In this document: piece by piece, positions 1-11,735 of the stretch | How positions within the stretch are numbered: position 1 is the first letter of the stretch | Layout of the letters: the number at the start of each line of letters is the position of its first letter | Assembly (NCBI GenBank): GCA_916613615.1 | Contig: OU744735.1 | Location: 56,479,582-56,543,581, forward strand | Reading direction: 5' to 3' | DNA: 64,000 nucleotides | Source of the DNA: Steromphala cineraria | Taxonomy: Eukaryota > Mollusca > Gastropoda > Trochida > Trochidae | The notes under the pieces: generated by a model | Databases searched by the model: none | Told to the model about the DNA's origin: nothing | The model's input: the letters and a program-made list of their open reading frames with translations, nothing else | Made by a program: the position numbers and the translations under genes

Positions 1-284
1 GTTTCCCTCGTATTGAAATATAATTCGATTCAAATTTAATTTTAAGGTTGAAACTGCAAACAGGTGATGTAATTTAACGTTTGAATGGAAAATTTGGAAG
101 TTGCTGCACAAATATTGCCCCTGCTTAAATAATTTTTCTCTTAGGATGTCAAAATTTTGTCGACTCGTCTCAAGGATGATCACATCAACAGCCTAAGCCC
201 GTAATAACATGAACGTACAAATTTTCATAGGATCGTCTACCATTATGAGACAGCTCAAGGATAGCATTAGAATAAGCAAGTAAG

Positions 285-562
285 AATTGACCTTAGACGT
301 CCATTCTAGCCCCTACACTTGGGTGTTATCCGTCTCCCAAGATCAGAAGAATAAGCATGTTGACCTAAGACGCCCATACTCCCCCCTACACCTTGGTGTT
401 ACCGTGATCCCAAGATCAGAAGAATAAGCATGTTGACCTTAGACGTCCATTCTTCCCCCTACACCTTGGTGTTACCGTGATCCCAAGATCATAAGAATAA
501 GCATGTTGACCTTAGACGTCCATACTTCCCCCTACACCTTGGTGTTACGGTGATCCCAAGAT
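285..562. repeat. ~72-bp tandem repeat, about 4 copies
   Basis: A unit containing 'gttgaccttagacgtccat', then 'ccctacaccttggtgtta' and 'gatcccaagatca', recurs every 72-73 bp. The first copy is the most diverged. The array stops just downstream of the 3' end of the minus-strand lectin gene. No coding function is visible. Confidence 0.85.
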
Positions 563-570
563 GAGTCCAC

Positions 571-800
571 CTACACCTGAAAAGGAGATTCACAGAGAAA
601 GCCGTATAGATAGTTTCCCCTGGCATCATCCCACGTGTAAGCTCCATCACAAAGGCAGTACTCTAGACGGGTATTCACTAACGCGGGTAGGAAACTGTCT
701 CGACCTCCCGACCTCCAGTGGTCATTCTCTATGGTCACTCCATCCAACCATTGCCACAGCTTTCCAGTTTTCTTCCCGCCGATGTGCATCCTCTGGTACC
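571..800 (-). CDS. Lectin gene copy 1, exon 3
   Basis: The acceptor 'cctttcag' is followed by codons for YQRMHIGGKK; TAG ends the frame. It carries the second half of the C-type lectin domain, including 'CLCDGAYTWDD'. Confidence 0.75.
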
Positions 801-1688
801 CTGAAAGGGGTATATGTCTTTTCTTAATAAATGACAAAACTTTGTATAAACAAATAACGACACGAAATTAACAGCAAAATCCGTCCAATAAAGATTAAAG
901 TATAAATTGGGATTTTGTTCAGAAATATTTAGAAGGAGAATGAGGACATTAGACGTACCTTTCTCCTGACTCACAAAATACAGTGTCTTTCAGAATCAAC
1001 GAGAATTTTCACTCACCTATCTTCTTGCCTATTTCTAGGAAATATTGATGTCTGATAGAGTTGTGAGCCTTCATCAGCAGTCCGTGGTTGTTTCTACAGT
1101 AGCTCTCCGCGTTGTCCCACGACATTCTAGATTCTGTTTTGTCCAATACACACACGTTGAGTTTTTCAACAAAGTGGTAATTCTTTGTTATGCAGCCTTC
1201 AAAAAATAATTCAACATAACTCACACAGTGACCTTTGAGAAGTTTCGTGACATGATGGACAATGAAATACGCTTTCAAACGCTGAGGAAAAGTGACATTT
1301 GCTTACGGAAATATTGTGAAAACAGTCACCATTTCTTGAAATAATACTAATATTTTTCAGATATTATATTTCAAAAAGTGATTTCTGGAAAATATGACCA
1401 TGATAAGATCTAAGATCTTAAATGCATCTACGTACCTGGCAATGGTATTGTGTAGAATCTAGTTCCATTAAAGGGAACAAGACCAGCAGTGTCCTGTACA
1501 TAGCGGTGAGACAGGAGACAACTCTGGGTGGTCGGGGTGTAGAAGAACGATTTGCATGATGGTCTCTCTGAACACGTCTTTGCACACACAAGTCTAGAAA
1601 CACTGTGTAGACCAACTTGATTTGGTACAATATGATTTGAAAGAAGAGTGTTAAGAGCAAACCCCGTGAATAAACAACCTGTGCACAT
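571..1688 (-). CDS. PAN/apple + C-type lectin domain protein, copy 1 (3 exons)
   Basis: Three minus-strand exons, 1436-1688, 1017-1196 and 571-800, join with matching phase (each intron splits a Gly codon after its first base) and end at TAG. Exon 1 encodes a PAN/apple-like module with cysteines in the pattern C-x3-C-x5-C-x11-C. Exons 2 and 3 encode a C-type lectin domain beginning 'GCITKNYHFVEKLNVC' and ending 'GFLCESP'. The canonical EPN/QPD sugar motif is absent; 'TWDD' sits where WND usually lies. By family such proteins are secreted or surface-bound and bind ligands, often in innate immunity; the ligand here is unknown. The first ATG is at 1688, but a conserved AG at the same place in both copies (exon start 1678 here) suggests an upstream signal-peptide exon instead. 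Confidence 0.75.
1017..1196 (-). CDS. Lectin gene copy 1, exon 2
   Basis: An exon of 180 nt, the same length as in copy 2, with acceptor 'tttgaag' and donor 'gtgagtg'. It encodes the first half of the lectin domain ('WDNAESYCRNNHG'). Confidence 0.75.
1436..1688 (-). CDS. Lectin gene copy 1, exon 1 (PAN domain)
   Basis: The donor 'gtacgt' follows codons for PLPG. The translated segment has the PAN cysteine spacing (CAKTC, CKSFFY, SCLLS). The start may be ATG 1688 or an acceptor AG giving 1678. Confidence 0.65.
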
Positions 1689-1726
1689 GTTCTTTGTCTA
1701 GAATGAAAATACGTTTACAAGTTATC

Positions 1727-1945
1727 CAAATATCTTCGGACACTGCTTTTCTGGTAAGTTCAAACCTTTTGATTGGCTGGATATCCTCAACAATTTCAGG
1801 AATGTCACTCGAAGATTGCCCATAAATACTAGTCATCTAAGCAATACCTTCGGATACTGCTTCTCTGGTAAATTCAAATGTTCTGAAAGGCTAGATATCC
1901 TCAACAATTTCTGGAATGTCACTCGAAGTTTGGCCATATAACCAA
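1727..1945. repeat. Tandem duplication of ~115 bp upstream of lectin copy 1
   Basis: Two adjacent segments share 'cttcggaYactgcttYtctggtaa', then 'atatcctcaacaatttc' and 'ggaatgtcactcgaag'. It lies just 5' of the first recognised lectin exon and may be promoter or intron sequence. Confidence 0.7.
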
Positions 1946-4215
1946 TTGATATCCAGTGTATACGTATATGCTACTACCTTAAGGTTATATAGATAAATAT
2001 ACAAAGTATTCATGAGACATGTACCGGATGATTTCTTTTGAGTTCAAGCATATAGAAACCGAGAAGAGGGGAGAAACAGAGGAATCGGGATATACGTTGT
2101 TAAAGGAGCAGTAGCACGTTTTATTAAAATTTCAAATTTTAAATTTTTCACTGATAATTGACCGTTAATGCTAAATGTATTATTTTGATAGTGTAAAAAA
2201 TCTCATTACACAAACCATTCATCCATACTGTAGTCAGACAACAAGTTAGAAAGATTCACAATTGGCGGCCATTATTGTGAGAGCACCATTATTTTGTGTA
2301 AAACAAATGAATCGCATGCATGAACTTAACATTATTAATTTGATTTATTATTGATTCATTTAGTTTAAATACATTGTCTTTCAATTGGATCCATTCATTT
2401 TCAATTTCATGACATCACCCTACGTTTCCTCTGAAAACGCGCTACTGCCCCATTAAAGACCAATTACGTCATAAATTTTCTTCAAATCTTGAAATCAGGA
2501 TATACTTTCAAGGTTAATTGTTATTATTTCAAACTAGTATTCCTACTAGTACATTGAGCTGTTATTTTCCCTTTTTTGCAAACAAGCTTGGACAATCAAT
2601 TCACTTTATCATATTGATATCTAAACAGCTCATAAAAATAGAATTGTATGTTGTAAAACCGACATATCCATGTATGTTTGACCCCCAAAACACATCTTGG
2701 GATCATGGTTGACATGTGTATGAAGTTAGGTGAAGTTAGCATTTATAGGTTAGGAAACAAAAATGATTTCTCATAGAGTAACAGAATAAACGCTATACAA
2801 ATTTCAAAAGAGAGAGAGGTAAACTGAAACAGATACCTTCCCTAGTGAATCCGAGTGAGTGAGGGAGTAGGGTTTAACGCAGCGGCAGAAATATGAATGT
2901 TTCCACCCTGATATCTGCTAGGGCAAACATCTACGGGGTTGCCTGTGTGTGTATTTATCGAAAAACAATTACACATCGGGTTTCAATAAGCATCAAATAA
3001 TATATGTATTTTAGTTGAATAACTTTTCAAATCCCTATTTGATAATAAATGTACACATTTGATTTGACCCTTTCGTGAAAACTGATCATACACATGTTTA
3101 GCTCTTCCTTTTATGTTCAAACAAATCAAACATTCCTGTTGATGTTAAATGAACCCGGATTGAAATGATGTCTTCATTACTCAATCACAATACACCAGAC
3201 TACAGCCTTGATTTCACAAAGTCTTTATGTTAAGGATAAAACAAGAGTGTGAGGTTATGCTTTGGGTTCAAAACCTGAGGACAAAAAGCTGAGTGGTTTA
3301 ATTCCCTTCTTTTCATAGCTTTTCATAGCTTTTTGATATCCCATGCATAAGCAAGGTCGAGTGTTTTCTATATCGTAGTAAAAATACTTTTTAACTACAC
3401 AACCATTTCTTCTTAGTATTTCATTTAATTACATTACTTAAAAGTTGCCCAACGTTACTTTGATTACTGCAATTAAAATGCAATGTGTTCAGTTGACTCT
3501 TTGTAATTGACACAAATGCACGTGCAAAGCATTCTTCAAGTCCTAAGGTTTTACAAATGACAAGGAACAGGACACTTGGTTGATATCGTGAAAGAAAAAA
3601 CTTAAAATATCAATGATGAATATTTTATTCATTTAAAAGTGTTTTCCAGTGTAAATCGATATCAAAATTCTGTAGGATAGCAAAACGTTACTGAAATCTG
3701 ACCTTTAAGAAATAGATTGTTTAACAGAGCCTACATTTTCTTTATATCATAACTTCCGACTGTAAAACATTCTGGGACGTTATTATTAGCAAACCAATAC
3801 CTTTCAAAAAAAATAGATGATTTCCCTAAGAAAGAAGAATTTGACTACGAATGTCGAATATCAAAGTAAGAGATCAAGCCCATGGGTACATTTAGACGAA
3901 ACTGAAAAATCTTCACAGCTTTTTGACATGAAGGGTTGCTCAACCCGCAAAATCATTTTTCTATGATAAGGCGCATATTTGTGTTTTTCTTTAAAAAAAA
4001 AATTTTCTGACTATAAAGTCTTACTGATATACAAAACAAGTTCTGTGCGCTCTTTACCTGAAAATGTTGTGGTTAGACATAGGTTCAAAGCAAAACTAAA
4101 TTAATAGAAGGTCGATTGATATACCGTATGGGATAATCACTGTTGTATCTTACTTACTATAAAACTGAAGGTATATTGAATAAATGAACAAAAAAGGACC
4201 TTTTACATTTTTATT
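1946..4215. other. No recognisable gene, AT-rich
   Basis: Only short ORFs without family resemblance occur here. No rRNA, tRNA or transposon end was recognised. Confidence 0.6.
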
Positions 4216-4380
4216 GAAACAACAAACGAAATACAAATAAATAGTGAAGAGTGTCATATTCGTCTATTTGCAGATGACTCCTCAAGTATTTCATTTATGG
4301 TACATGTAAGAGTTCATCATATAGAAGCTGCCGTGAGGAACTGTTCCAAGTGTTTAGTGTTTAATGACTTTTATATTTAG
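4216..4380 (+). pseudogene. Reverse-transcriptase fragment (LINE relic)
   Basis: The plus strand encodes 'IRLFADDSSS', the catalytic palm motif of a non-LTR reverse transcriptase, close to 'RLFADDSSL' in the LINE at 7.9-9.2 kb. The frame continues only about 40 codons to a stop, so this is a short decayed relic. Confidence 0.6.
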
Positions 4381-5127
4381 CCCTTTTCCTAGTCATAGCA
4401 GAATTTATATATCTTAAGTAGACAAACATTTCTAAATTTCAAATGATTGTTCCTGATCTAAAAAAATTTCGCATTAAGAATCTTTTATAATCAAAGTTAG
4501 TGAAACATTATTTCATTTGAAAACCCCTTCAATTAAGTAGAAATCAGAAAAAAAGTCAAGTTGCAACGTTTGTTTCATTATTTGTCTTGTGGTCACGCTA
4601 TTTCAGTAACATTTACAAGGGAACGATCGAACTTGATAGGATTTGGCATATTTACTGAAACTTTGATCTTCAGTGGAGAAAACAATGCCAATCAACATTC
4701 ATTGAATAGTATTTTCGGCTCAAAACAACATAACATTTAACAATATGCAATACGAACAGAGATGAAGGCATGTTACAGACATAAAACGTCTTCAATGAGG
4801 TGATATGCGACAAAGAGTAAAATATCTGCGTAAGTAAACATTGTTGTTCCCTCTTTTGGAAACACACTCTCGGAGTCAGACAACACCGCAAGCACATCCG
4901 TACCAATATCCTTATTGTAGTGTTATAACTCATCTCTAACGATCTTATGTTATAGCGGTATGCTACAACCTGAAGGGCAGGAGAGTTACCTCCCTTAGTT
5001 TTGTAAACATCATGGCAATAAAGATGTAAAAAACAATGCTGCATCGTGATTACTGAAAATCATAAACATAGATCACCCATCGGTAATCTAAAACAGTACA
5101 CTTATCACAATACAATCCATTCTCTCT
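4381..5127. other. No recognisable gene
   Basis: A 124-codon minus-strand ORF (4670-5044) has no family signature, and nothing else is supportable here. Confidence 0.5.
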
Positions 5128-5466
5128 CCACAGGGGCAGATCAAGCCATGAAATGTTGATACAGCCTCTGCTCTATTACGCCGAAATCCTTGGGTTCCGG
5201 AAGTTTCCCCTGGCGGGAAGAAGTTGCACCGCAATCCATTTGAATTCCTTCATCAAATGACAACACTTCTCGCATGGAAAGGGTGGTTCATATCACAATG
5301 CCTTTGCCATGATTCAGTAACGAAAATGATGATTTAAGACCAACGTCGCTGATTGCACAACTAACTTGGATTGCCTCCAATCAGGCATCTCCCATTCTAT
5401 CCCACAAAATCGGCGTAATATAACAGAGGCTTTATCAACATTTCATGACTTGATCTGCCTCTGGGG
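5128..5466. repeat. Inverted repeat with ~60-bp arms
   Basis: The sequence from 5128 ('ccacaggggcagatcaagcc', then 'atgaaatgttgata') recurs inverted at 5407-5466. The arms enclose about 215 bp. It looks like a fold-back MITE; no clean target duplication was found. Confidence 0.75.
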
Positions 5467-5639
5467 GAAGAGAATGAATACAATCATGCTTTGACAAAGC
5501 TAACGGTCCAATAATCGACTTAGAAATACTTATATAAATAACCCGTCTTCGCGGTGTTACTGAAAGAGCATTCAAGACGTCATTCGGAAACTTCCGTACT
5601 TTCATCTGCCTACAAAGAAGCATACCTGATTAAATTGTG

Positions 5640-6350
5640 TACGTCAAAATGTATTTATCAATAACTATGACAGTAAAGATATAAGGTGCTACAACAAAGC
5701 TACAAATATCTCATGAATTTAGTTTATGCATGTGTGGAGAAAGTTGAGGAGTTCGAGAAAGTAATGAGAGGATACGAGAATTTATTCAAGAAATTAGCGC
5801 ATTTGCACCGGATGTTTTGACCTTTAATACACGAAGGTTGATAATGTCATCGTTAAGACAAAAAACAAGTCATGTCTGTTTGAACAATAGTGAGTTATAT
5901 CTAAATCATAAATTATGATTAAATCACTGCCAATTATGAACGTAAACAGCAAATTGTTGAATTAAATCAAATACTACGATCAGATGAAAGGTTCGAAATG
6001 TCACATTGTCGTTAAACGCTTAGATATAGCCTTATAAAGACTATTATCCTACCTCATGTAAGAATCCCGATCTCTGATTGGTCCACGTGACCCTGAATAA
6101 ATACTGATATCCCGCTCTTGAGCGGGGTAATAAATCATTTATACCCCGGCACATAAAAAGCATGAAAAAGCGTGCAGATTCAGCGTCTTGAAATGTACAA
6201 TGTATGTTACCTCGAACACATGATTAAGCTGGTTAGTTTTGATCAACTGATATGTAGCATTGAACAAACTATAGTAAAATGACTTAAGAATTTCTTACCC
6301 TTTATCTTCATATTATATGCGTTTTGTTTAAACATTCGGTAAGATACATT
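5640..6350. other. Non-coding; small GC hairpin near 6110
   Basis: No gene recognised. 'cccgctcttgagcggg' at about 6111-6126 is a perfect short hairpin. Confidence 0.5.
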
Positions 6351-6354
6351 CGCT

Positions 6355-6487
6355 ATACCATTCAAAGGCGGGGTAGATGGGGAGATATCCGCCTCTCGCT
6401 TGGTGTTATGTAACTCGCCTTCGGCTCGTCGCATAACACCAAGCTTGAGGCGGATATCTCCCCGTGTTCCCCGCCTTTGAATGGTAT
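6355..6487. repeat. Near-perfect 133-bp palindrome (fold-back element)
   Basis: The arm 'ataccattcaaaggcgggg', continued by 'gatatccgcctc' and 'cttggtgttatg', is repeated inverted after a loop of about 20 nt ('taactcgccttcggctcgtcg' region). The arms match almost throughout. It lies 77 bp downstream of the stop of lectin copy 2. Confidence 0.9.
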
Positions 6488-6563
6488 AACTTATAGAGTA
6501 CAGACTCTACCACAAAGCGTTCGATACATGCTCCCGTTTGATATACTTCATCTCGAGACACGT

Positions 6564-6796
6564 TCAATACAGCTTTATAGGAGATTCACAGAGAAACCCG
6601 TGTCGAGAGTTTCCACTTGCATCACCCCAAGTGTATGCCCCATCGCAGAGACAATACGTGAGACGGGTATTGAAAATCGATAAAAAAAATGTTGATTGCC
6701 CACTTAATCGCCAATAATCATTGTCAATGCGTGATCCGTCAACCCATCTCCAGATATCCAATTTCTTTCTTCCACCGATGTGTAGTGTGGTGTATC
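6564..6796 (-). CDS. Lectin gene copy 2, exon 3
   Basis: The acceptor 'ctttttcag' is followed by codons for YTTLHIGGRKK. The frame runs through 'CLCDGAYTWGD' to TGA. Confidence 0.75.
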
Positions 6797-9795
6797 CTGA
6801 AAAAGGATAGTATGAATGTTCATATCATTATGATAAAATCAATGAAATAACTTTGAGAGTTATAAGTCAAATCGCGATATCTGTGCCAAATATCGCTTCT
6901 ATTATGAGCCACATATATGCAATGGTTTCATGACCAATTAATGTGACGATACTCAATATCAACACATTTTTTTCAGACTTAACATTGTCACCATTTTATA
7001 AGGATGCTATTGTAAACGCATTAGAAACCTTTTGTTCTCAAATCACACATGAGGTGTATAATCGTCCAAAGGAGAGTAGGGCATTTGTTGGATAACGTCA
7101 GAACATGATACAAGAGTAGTTTACAGTGTCCAGACCAACTGCAGAAGGGCTGCATATCCCAGAACAAAAATTTTCAATTTTATTCATCAAGACAGGGTCT
7201 ATTACAATCAGGCAGTCTATCCTTATACCATATCGTTCGCTTGAATAAACAACCTATGGGGGTTCAAATGAGTGTACACCAAAACGAAACAAACTTTCCC
7301 GTTCACCTTGCTTCTTGTCTATGTCTAGGAAATATTGGTGTCTGTGAAAGTTCATATTGGCAGTCTGCCAAATTTCTACTTACCATTCTTCTTGCCTATT
7401 TCTAGGAAATATTGGTGTCTGATAGAGTTGTGAGCCTTCATCAGCATTCCATGGTTGTTTTTACAGTAGCTCTCCGCTTCGTACCACGACATGTTTGCTC
7501 TTGATTGGTCCGATACACACACGTTCAGCTTTGCAACGAAGTTGTAATCCTTAGTAATGCAGCCTGCAAACATTATTCAACTGATTTAAGAATCTTGATA
7601 GATGGAATATGTTGCGAAGATTCGGCATGATATCTTGTCCCTATTTACGACAACATCGACTTTGTTGATTTAATCTAATCTTTGGGTACAATTGGAAATT
7701 TATTACAGATTAACTGTTTCATCAAGACTTTCAAATTATCGTGAAAGACAGCTTTGTGATGTATGCAAATAGGGCTAGGGGTTTCATGTGAATGTTGGAA
7801 AAAGGAGCAGAGAACATTTTAATATTCGTAAAAGTCAAATACTAATTTAAGTGTCATTATCAGAAATTCTATTCCATTTGAGCTAGTTACATAAGTAATC
7901 GTAAACAGAGCGTGTTTGTTAATGGAGCCACATCCAAACCAAAGACAATCAACGCTGGCGTCCCCCAGGGCTCAGTGCTTGGTCCCTTTTTATTCATTGT
8001 GTATATAAACAACATAGCAGATGAATTAGATTGCTTAACTCGGCTTTTTGCTGATGACTCCTCACTTGGTTATTCTTCAGCCGAAAATGGGGTTATAGAA
8101 AGATCACTAAATGCGAATTTGTGCAGATTAAATGTTTGGGGTAAAAAATGGTTAATCAAGTATAATCCTGATAAGACTGAAGCTGTATTGTTCACTAGAA
8201 AGAATTGTACTAACAAACCCCAACTTTACTTCGATGGTGTGAGTATAAGAATGGTAGAGACACATAAACATTTAGGTGTAACCCTGGCCAGTAATGGGAA
8301 ATGGGCTGATCATATTGATGATATAATAGGAAAAGTTTCAAAGATGGTGTGTTCCATGCGACTTTTAAAATATGTTCTATGTAAAGAAACTCTTAACAAA
8401 ATTTATTTAATGTTCATAAGACCACACCTTGAATATGCCTGTGAAGTATGGGATGGGACTTCTCTTGCAATGATTAATAAATTAGAACAGATTCAACTCC
8501 AAGCAGCAAGAATTGTAACTGGTCTACCAAAGTACACATCACGAACATTTCTTTATTTTGAAACTGGTTGGGAAACATTACAAGAACGACGAAGAAAAAG
8601 AAAGTTAAATTTGATGTATAAAATTCAAAATGGATTGGCACCGCAGTACCTTTTAGATCTACTTCCCCAGAATGTTTGCTCGAAATCTAATTACAATTTA
8701 CGTAACTCTGTAAACATATCTGTTCCTATATCTAGACTTAAACATTCACGCGATTCTTTCTTTCCATCAACAATAAGTTCTTGGAATGATTTACCAGCAA
8801 AGTACCGACAAGTTAAATCACTTTCAAATTTTAAATCATGTTTAGCCAAGCAGTATGACTACGCACCAAGCTACTTTTCATGCGGTAAACGAAAATTTAA
8901 TATTATTCATACTAAATTAAGATATTCTGTCAGCTCCCTAAATTACGATTTGTATAAGGTTGGGATTAAAACAAATACTAAATGTGATTGTGGTTTTCAT
9001 GTTGAGAACGCTTATCATTATATGTTTCAATGTACATTGTATAACAGACAGAGAGAAAAGTTAATGTCATCATTACAGCATAATGCAATGCCGGCTGGTA
9101 TTTCAATTTTCAATTCAATCTTAAACTTCTGCTTGAAGGAAGTGCAGACCTTCCACTATCTCAAAATAAAACTATTTTTTTTGTTAGTACAATCTTTTAT
9201 AAGCGAAACTAAGCGATTTAATTAGCATATTAATGTATACTCCTTTTTCTATCTCTTCATACCTTTGTTCTTGTCCATCTGTCATTTTGCTGTATATATA
9301 ATTGTAAATTGATTATGTACATTCTAAGGAGAGGGTATTTTAAGTTGGATAACTTGTTCCCAATCCTTTTCCAAGTGAATAAAATATGTTTAAACCATTT
9401 GAATCATAAAAACAAAACATCTTTCCTTTTGACTACATTTCATAATGAAAAATCAAGCGCTCAACTAAGCACATTCTACTTGGTAAAAGTAATATTTGAA
9501 TAAAAGAATAATAAATCCAATATTCATATTTAAATGAAAGATAAGTTCCATTACCCGGCAGTGGTCTCGTGTAGAATCTTGTACCATTCGAGGAAACGAC
9601 AGAGTCCTCAACATAGCGGTGAGACAGGAAGCAGCTCTGGGAGGACGGGAAGTAGAAGAACGAGTTGCATGATGGTCTATCTGAGCATGTCTCTGCACAT
9701 TGAAGTTTGGAAACACCGTGCACACCAACTGAATTTGGTAGAGTATGAAAGAGGGCGTTAAGTGCAAAACCTGTGATTACACACCCTACACACAT
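6564..9795 (-). CDS. PAN/apple + C-type lectin domain protein, copy 2 (3 exons)
   Basis: Exons 9555-9795, 7384-7563 and 6564-6796 reproduce the exon lengths, phases and cysteine positions of copy 1 and end at TGA. Exon 1 has PAN cysteines (CAETC, CNSFFY, SCFLS). Exons 2 and 3 encode 'GCITKDYNFVAKLNVC' through 'GFLCESPIKLY'. The EPN/QPD motif is again absent, and the WND position reads 'TWGD'. Intron 1 is about 2 kb because a truncated LINE in opposite orientation sits inside it. Downstream of exon 2 is a partial copy of that exon with its own donor. The start may be ATG 9795, or the exon may begin at 9785 after a conserved AG. The copy looks intact, so it is probably functional. Confidence 0.75.
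7312..7346 (-). pseudogene. Partial duplicate of lectin exon 2 3' end with donor
   Basis: On the minus strand this encodes 'HQYFLDIDKKQ' followed by 'GTGAAC', matching the end of exon 2 ('HQYFLEIGKKN', donor GTAAGT) in the same phase. It lies 38 nt downstream of the real exon 2 donor. Read-through from exon 2 meets a stop in the donor sequence (AAG TAG). Confidence 0.75.
7384..7563 (-). CDS. Lectin gene copy 2, exon 2
   Basis: An exon of 180 nt with acceptor 'tttgcag' and donor 'gtaagtag'. It encodes the first half of the C-type lectin domain. Confidence 0.78.
7912..9308 (+). mobile_element. 5'-truncated non-LTR retrotransposon (jockey/I-like LINE)
   Basis: An open frame of 437 codons (7912-9225, TAA) starts inside the reverse-transcriptase domain. 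Near the N-terminus is 'NAGVPQGSVLGP' (RT block) and then the catalytic 'LFADDSS'. The thumb follows ('HKHLGVTLASNGKW', 'YLMFIRPHLEYACEVWDG'). The C-terminus has a degenerate Cys/His cluster (CDCGF, H, C). The endonuclease and ORF1 are missing. The frame is uninterrupted, so the insertion is fairly recent. It sits antisense in intron 1 of lectin copy 2. A 3' tail near 'tgtatatataattgtaaatt' is plausible; the exact ends are uncertain. Confidence 0.85.
9555..9795 (-). CDS. Lectin gene copy 2, exon 1 (PAN domain)
   Basis: The donor 'gtaatg' follows codons for PLPG, in the same phase as copy 1. PAN cysteines are conserved. The first in-frame ATG is 9795; an alternative acceptor gives 9785. Confidence 0.65.
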
Positions 9796-9854
9796 GGTTC
9801 CGAAAACAAAATGTCAATTTCTCATAACATAATAATAATAGTCAATTTATAATG

Positions 9855-10165
9855 TGCATATATCCATCTGTTACGCAGCTGTTACGCAGTTGCTCAAAGC
9901 GCTACATAGTATTATCCTGACGGAATTGTACTATCGGTGCTGTCGAAGGCGCAGCGAATCTACGTACATCCGTTATTTCAGGCACCAATTAATACAGCTG
10001 GGTGGACTGAGTGCAATGTGGATAAAGTGCCTTGTCCAGGGACACAACGCCAGAAGTAGACCCAGGTCAAAGATCTTTGGTGTCTCCACCAGGATTAGAA
10101 TCCGAGTCTCCGGCGTGAGAGGTCAGCACGCTCACCACTTCACCACTGTGCTCAACATTTGGTTT
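9855..10165 (-). mobile_element. tRNA-headed SINE (minus strand)
   Basis: Read on the minus strand it starts 'gagcacagtggtgaagtgg' (A-box-like), then a B-box-like 'gattctaatcc', 'gttgtgtccctggacaagg', 'cactcagtccacccagctgt' and 'gtagcgctttgagc'. The same order of blocks occurs in the SINE at 40.8 kb on the plus strand, so they are one family. Confidence 0.85.
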
Positions 10166-10475
10166 TGATACTGTTTGTCAGGGTAAAGCTGTAACAGTCC
10201 GTTTCGTTGATATCCCTTGAATCTTGTAGTATATTACCTCAACGATTTCTCGACTGCCACTCAAACAGTACTTAAATATCCAATGGTAAAGTTCAACGTT
10301 ATTAATTAAAGGTTCTAAAATACGAGATTTTTAACGTGTACTTGGTATATATAGCTAATTATATTTTTCCCAATGGAGAAAGAGACGGACAGAAAATAAT
10401 ATGAACCAATTAACTATCACTTTTCCTCAAAACCAGATAGATACAAGAAAGAGTTTCAAGAATGCTTACCATTGA
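10166..10475. other. No recognisable gene
   Basis: Upstream flank of lectin copy 2. It contains 'cctcaacgatttctcgactg', which weakly resembles the duplicated segment upstream of copy 1. A signal-peptide exon could be here but none was identified. Confidence 0.4.
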
Positions 10476-10479
10476 TTCG

Positions 10480-10985
10480 TGTTTTGGAAGGTTATATTGA
10501 TATTATGTATGGTGTATGGAATCTTGTTTCTAGTACTGTGTTTGTGGAATGTGGTAGAAATTGTATAAGTGTAAATTTCCATGTTGAATGTATCCGATAT
10601 AGGTCTTTTTGTATGTCTACAAATAGATATCCAAAACAAAGTTATATGCACATGAGAGATAAAGATGATAGTGGTAGATTTATTTGGACAGTACATGTTA
10701 CAAAATTGTTGATTTTGGTTTGGTTTGGTTTGGTTATGTTGTGAAATTGGTTCTATTGAAACCTTTGACCATGTTTAGAATAAGACTTCTACTACTTTTA
10801 CGTATCCAACATTTACCTCTTTTATGTAATGTTAGAAATAATGATTTTAATGTGTAACATGTGCAGCCCTTTTAATTTTACAGATGAACTCCATTTTTTA
10901 TTATTTTGTGATGTTTTAAAAAAATCTCTTAGGAATGTATAGTTAATTGAGATTTTAATTGCTATTACAATGTAAAGATATAAAT
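10480..10985 (+). pseudogene. Decayed LINE 3' region (zf-RVT relic)
   Basis: Broken plus-strand frames show 'RYPKQSYMHM' and further on 'DELHFLLFCDVLKKSLRN', the pattern seen at the C-terminal zinc-knuckle of several non-LTR retrotransposons. A related segment is the split LINE in VARS2 intron 13. There are several stops and frame changes, so this is a dead copy. Confidence 0.55.
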
Positions 10986-11024
10986 GTATTTATGAAATTA
11001 TCATTATTTTTAAAAAAAAATCCG

Positions 11025-11735
11025 CACTAGAAAAGGAGACTGCACACAAAGTTTCAGCTTTCTAGGCCTTATGATTCTGGAAAGGAAAATGTGGCCCGTA
11101 TAAGAGGCAAAAGGGTCACCAAAGCTATAAATTTTAATTCTCACCAGTCAAGGAGTCTGTACACATACTAGTAGATTCAGTTTTCTAGGTCTTATGCTTC
11201 TGGAGAAAAAGATGAAAATAGGTTTTAAGGGTGTGGCCCCTGTGATCCTTATTAGGGGCCACAGGGCCACCAAAACTATAAATTATAATCCTCACTAGTA
11301 AATGAGTTTGTACATAAAATTTCAGCTTTCTAGACCTCATGCTTCTGAAGAAGATAAAATAGGGTTTTAGGGTGTAGCCCCTGTGGCCCTTATTTTGAGC
11401 CACAGTGCCACCAAAGCTATTAATTAAAATCCTCACTAGTCAAAGAGTTTGTTAACAAAAGTTTCAACTTTCTAGGCCTTATGCTTTTAGAGAAGAAGAT
11501 AATAATAGATTGCTAGGTCTTGGACCCTTTTGCCCTTATTTGGGGCCACAAGGCCAACAATGCCATACATCATAATCCTCACTAGTTAATGAATCTGTAC
11601 ACAAAGTTTCAGCTTTCTAGGGCTTTTGATTCTGGGGAGGAAGTCAGAAATATACCAAGTTTACGGACGGATGGACGGACGGACGCCTGACACCATGCCA
11701 AAAGCCCATCGGGCCTAACAGGCAAAATGAGTGAA
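11025..11735 (-). mobile_element. Tandem-repeat transposon relic (GTCCGTCC / AGCTCATC family)
   Basis: About five units of roughly 130 bp each contain 'gtttcagctttctaggcctt', 'ccaccaaagctata' and 'gggccacagg'. The end carries 'ggacggatggacggacgg' and 'ccatcgggcc'. It is the inverted relative of the element at 24.8-25.3 kb, which has the same units after a 'gtccgtccgtcc' block. No transposase is visible. Confidence 0.8.

Noticed and set aside
4670..5044. 124-codon minus-strand ORF
   Set aside because: No domain, no signal peptide, no splice or codon-use support; composition looks like chance in non-coding sequence.
10472..10744. 90-codon ORF as a host gene
   Set aside because: Contains LINE C-terminal motifs and continues as LINE relic through stops.
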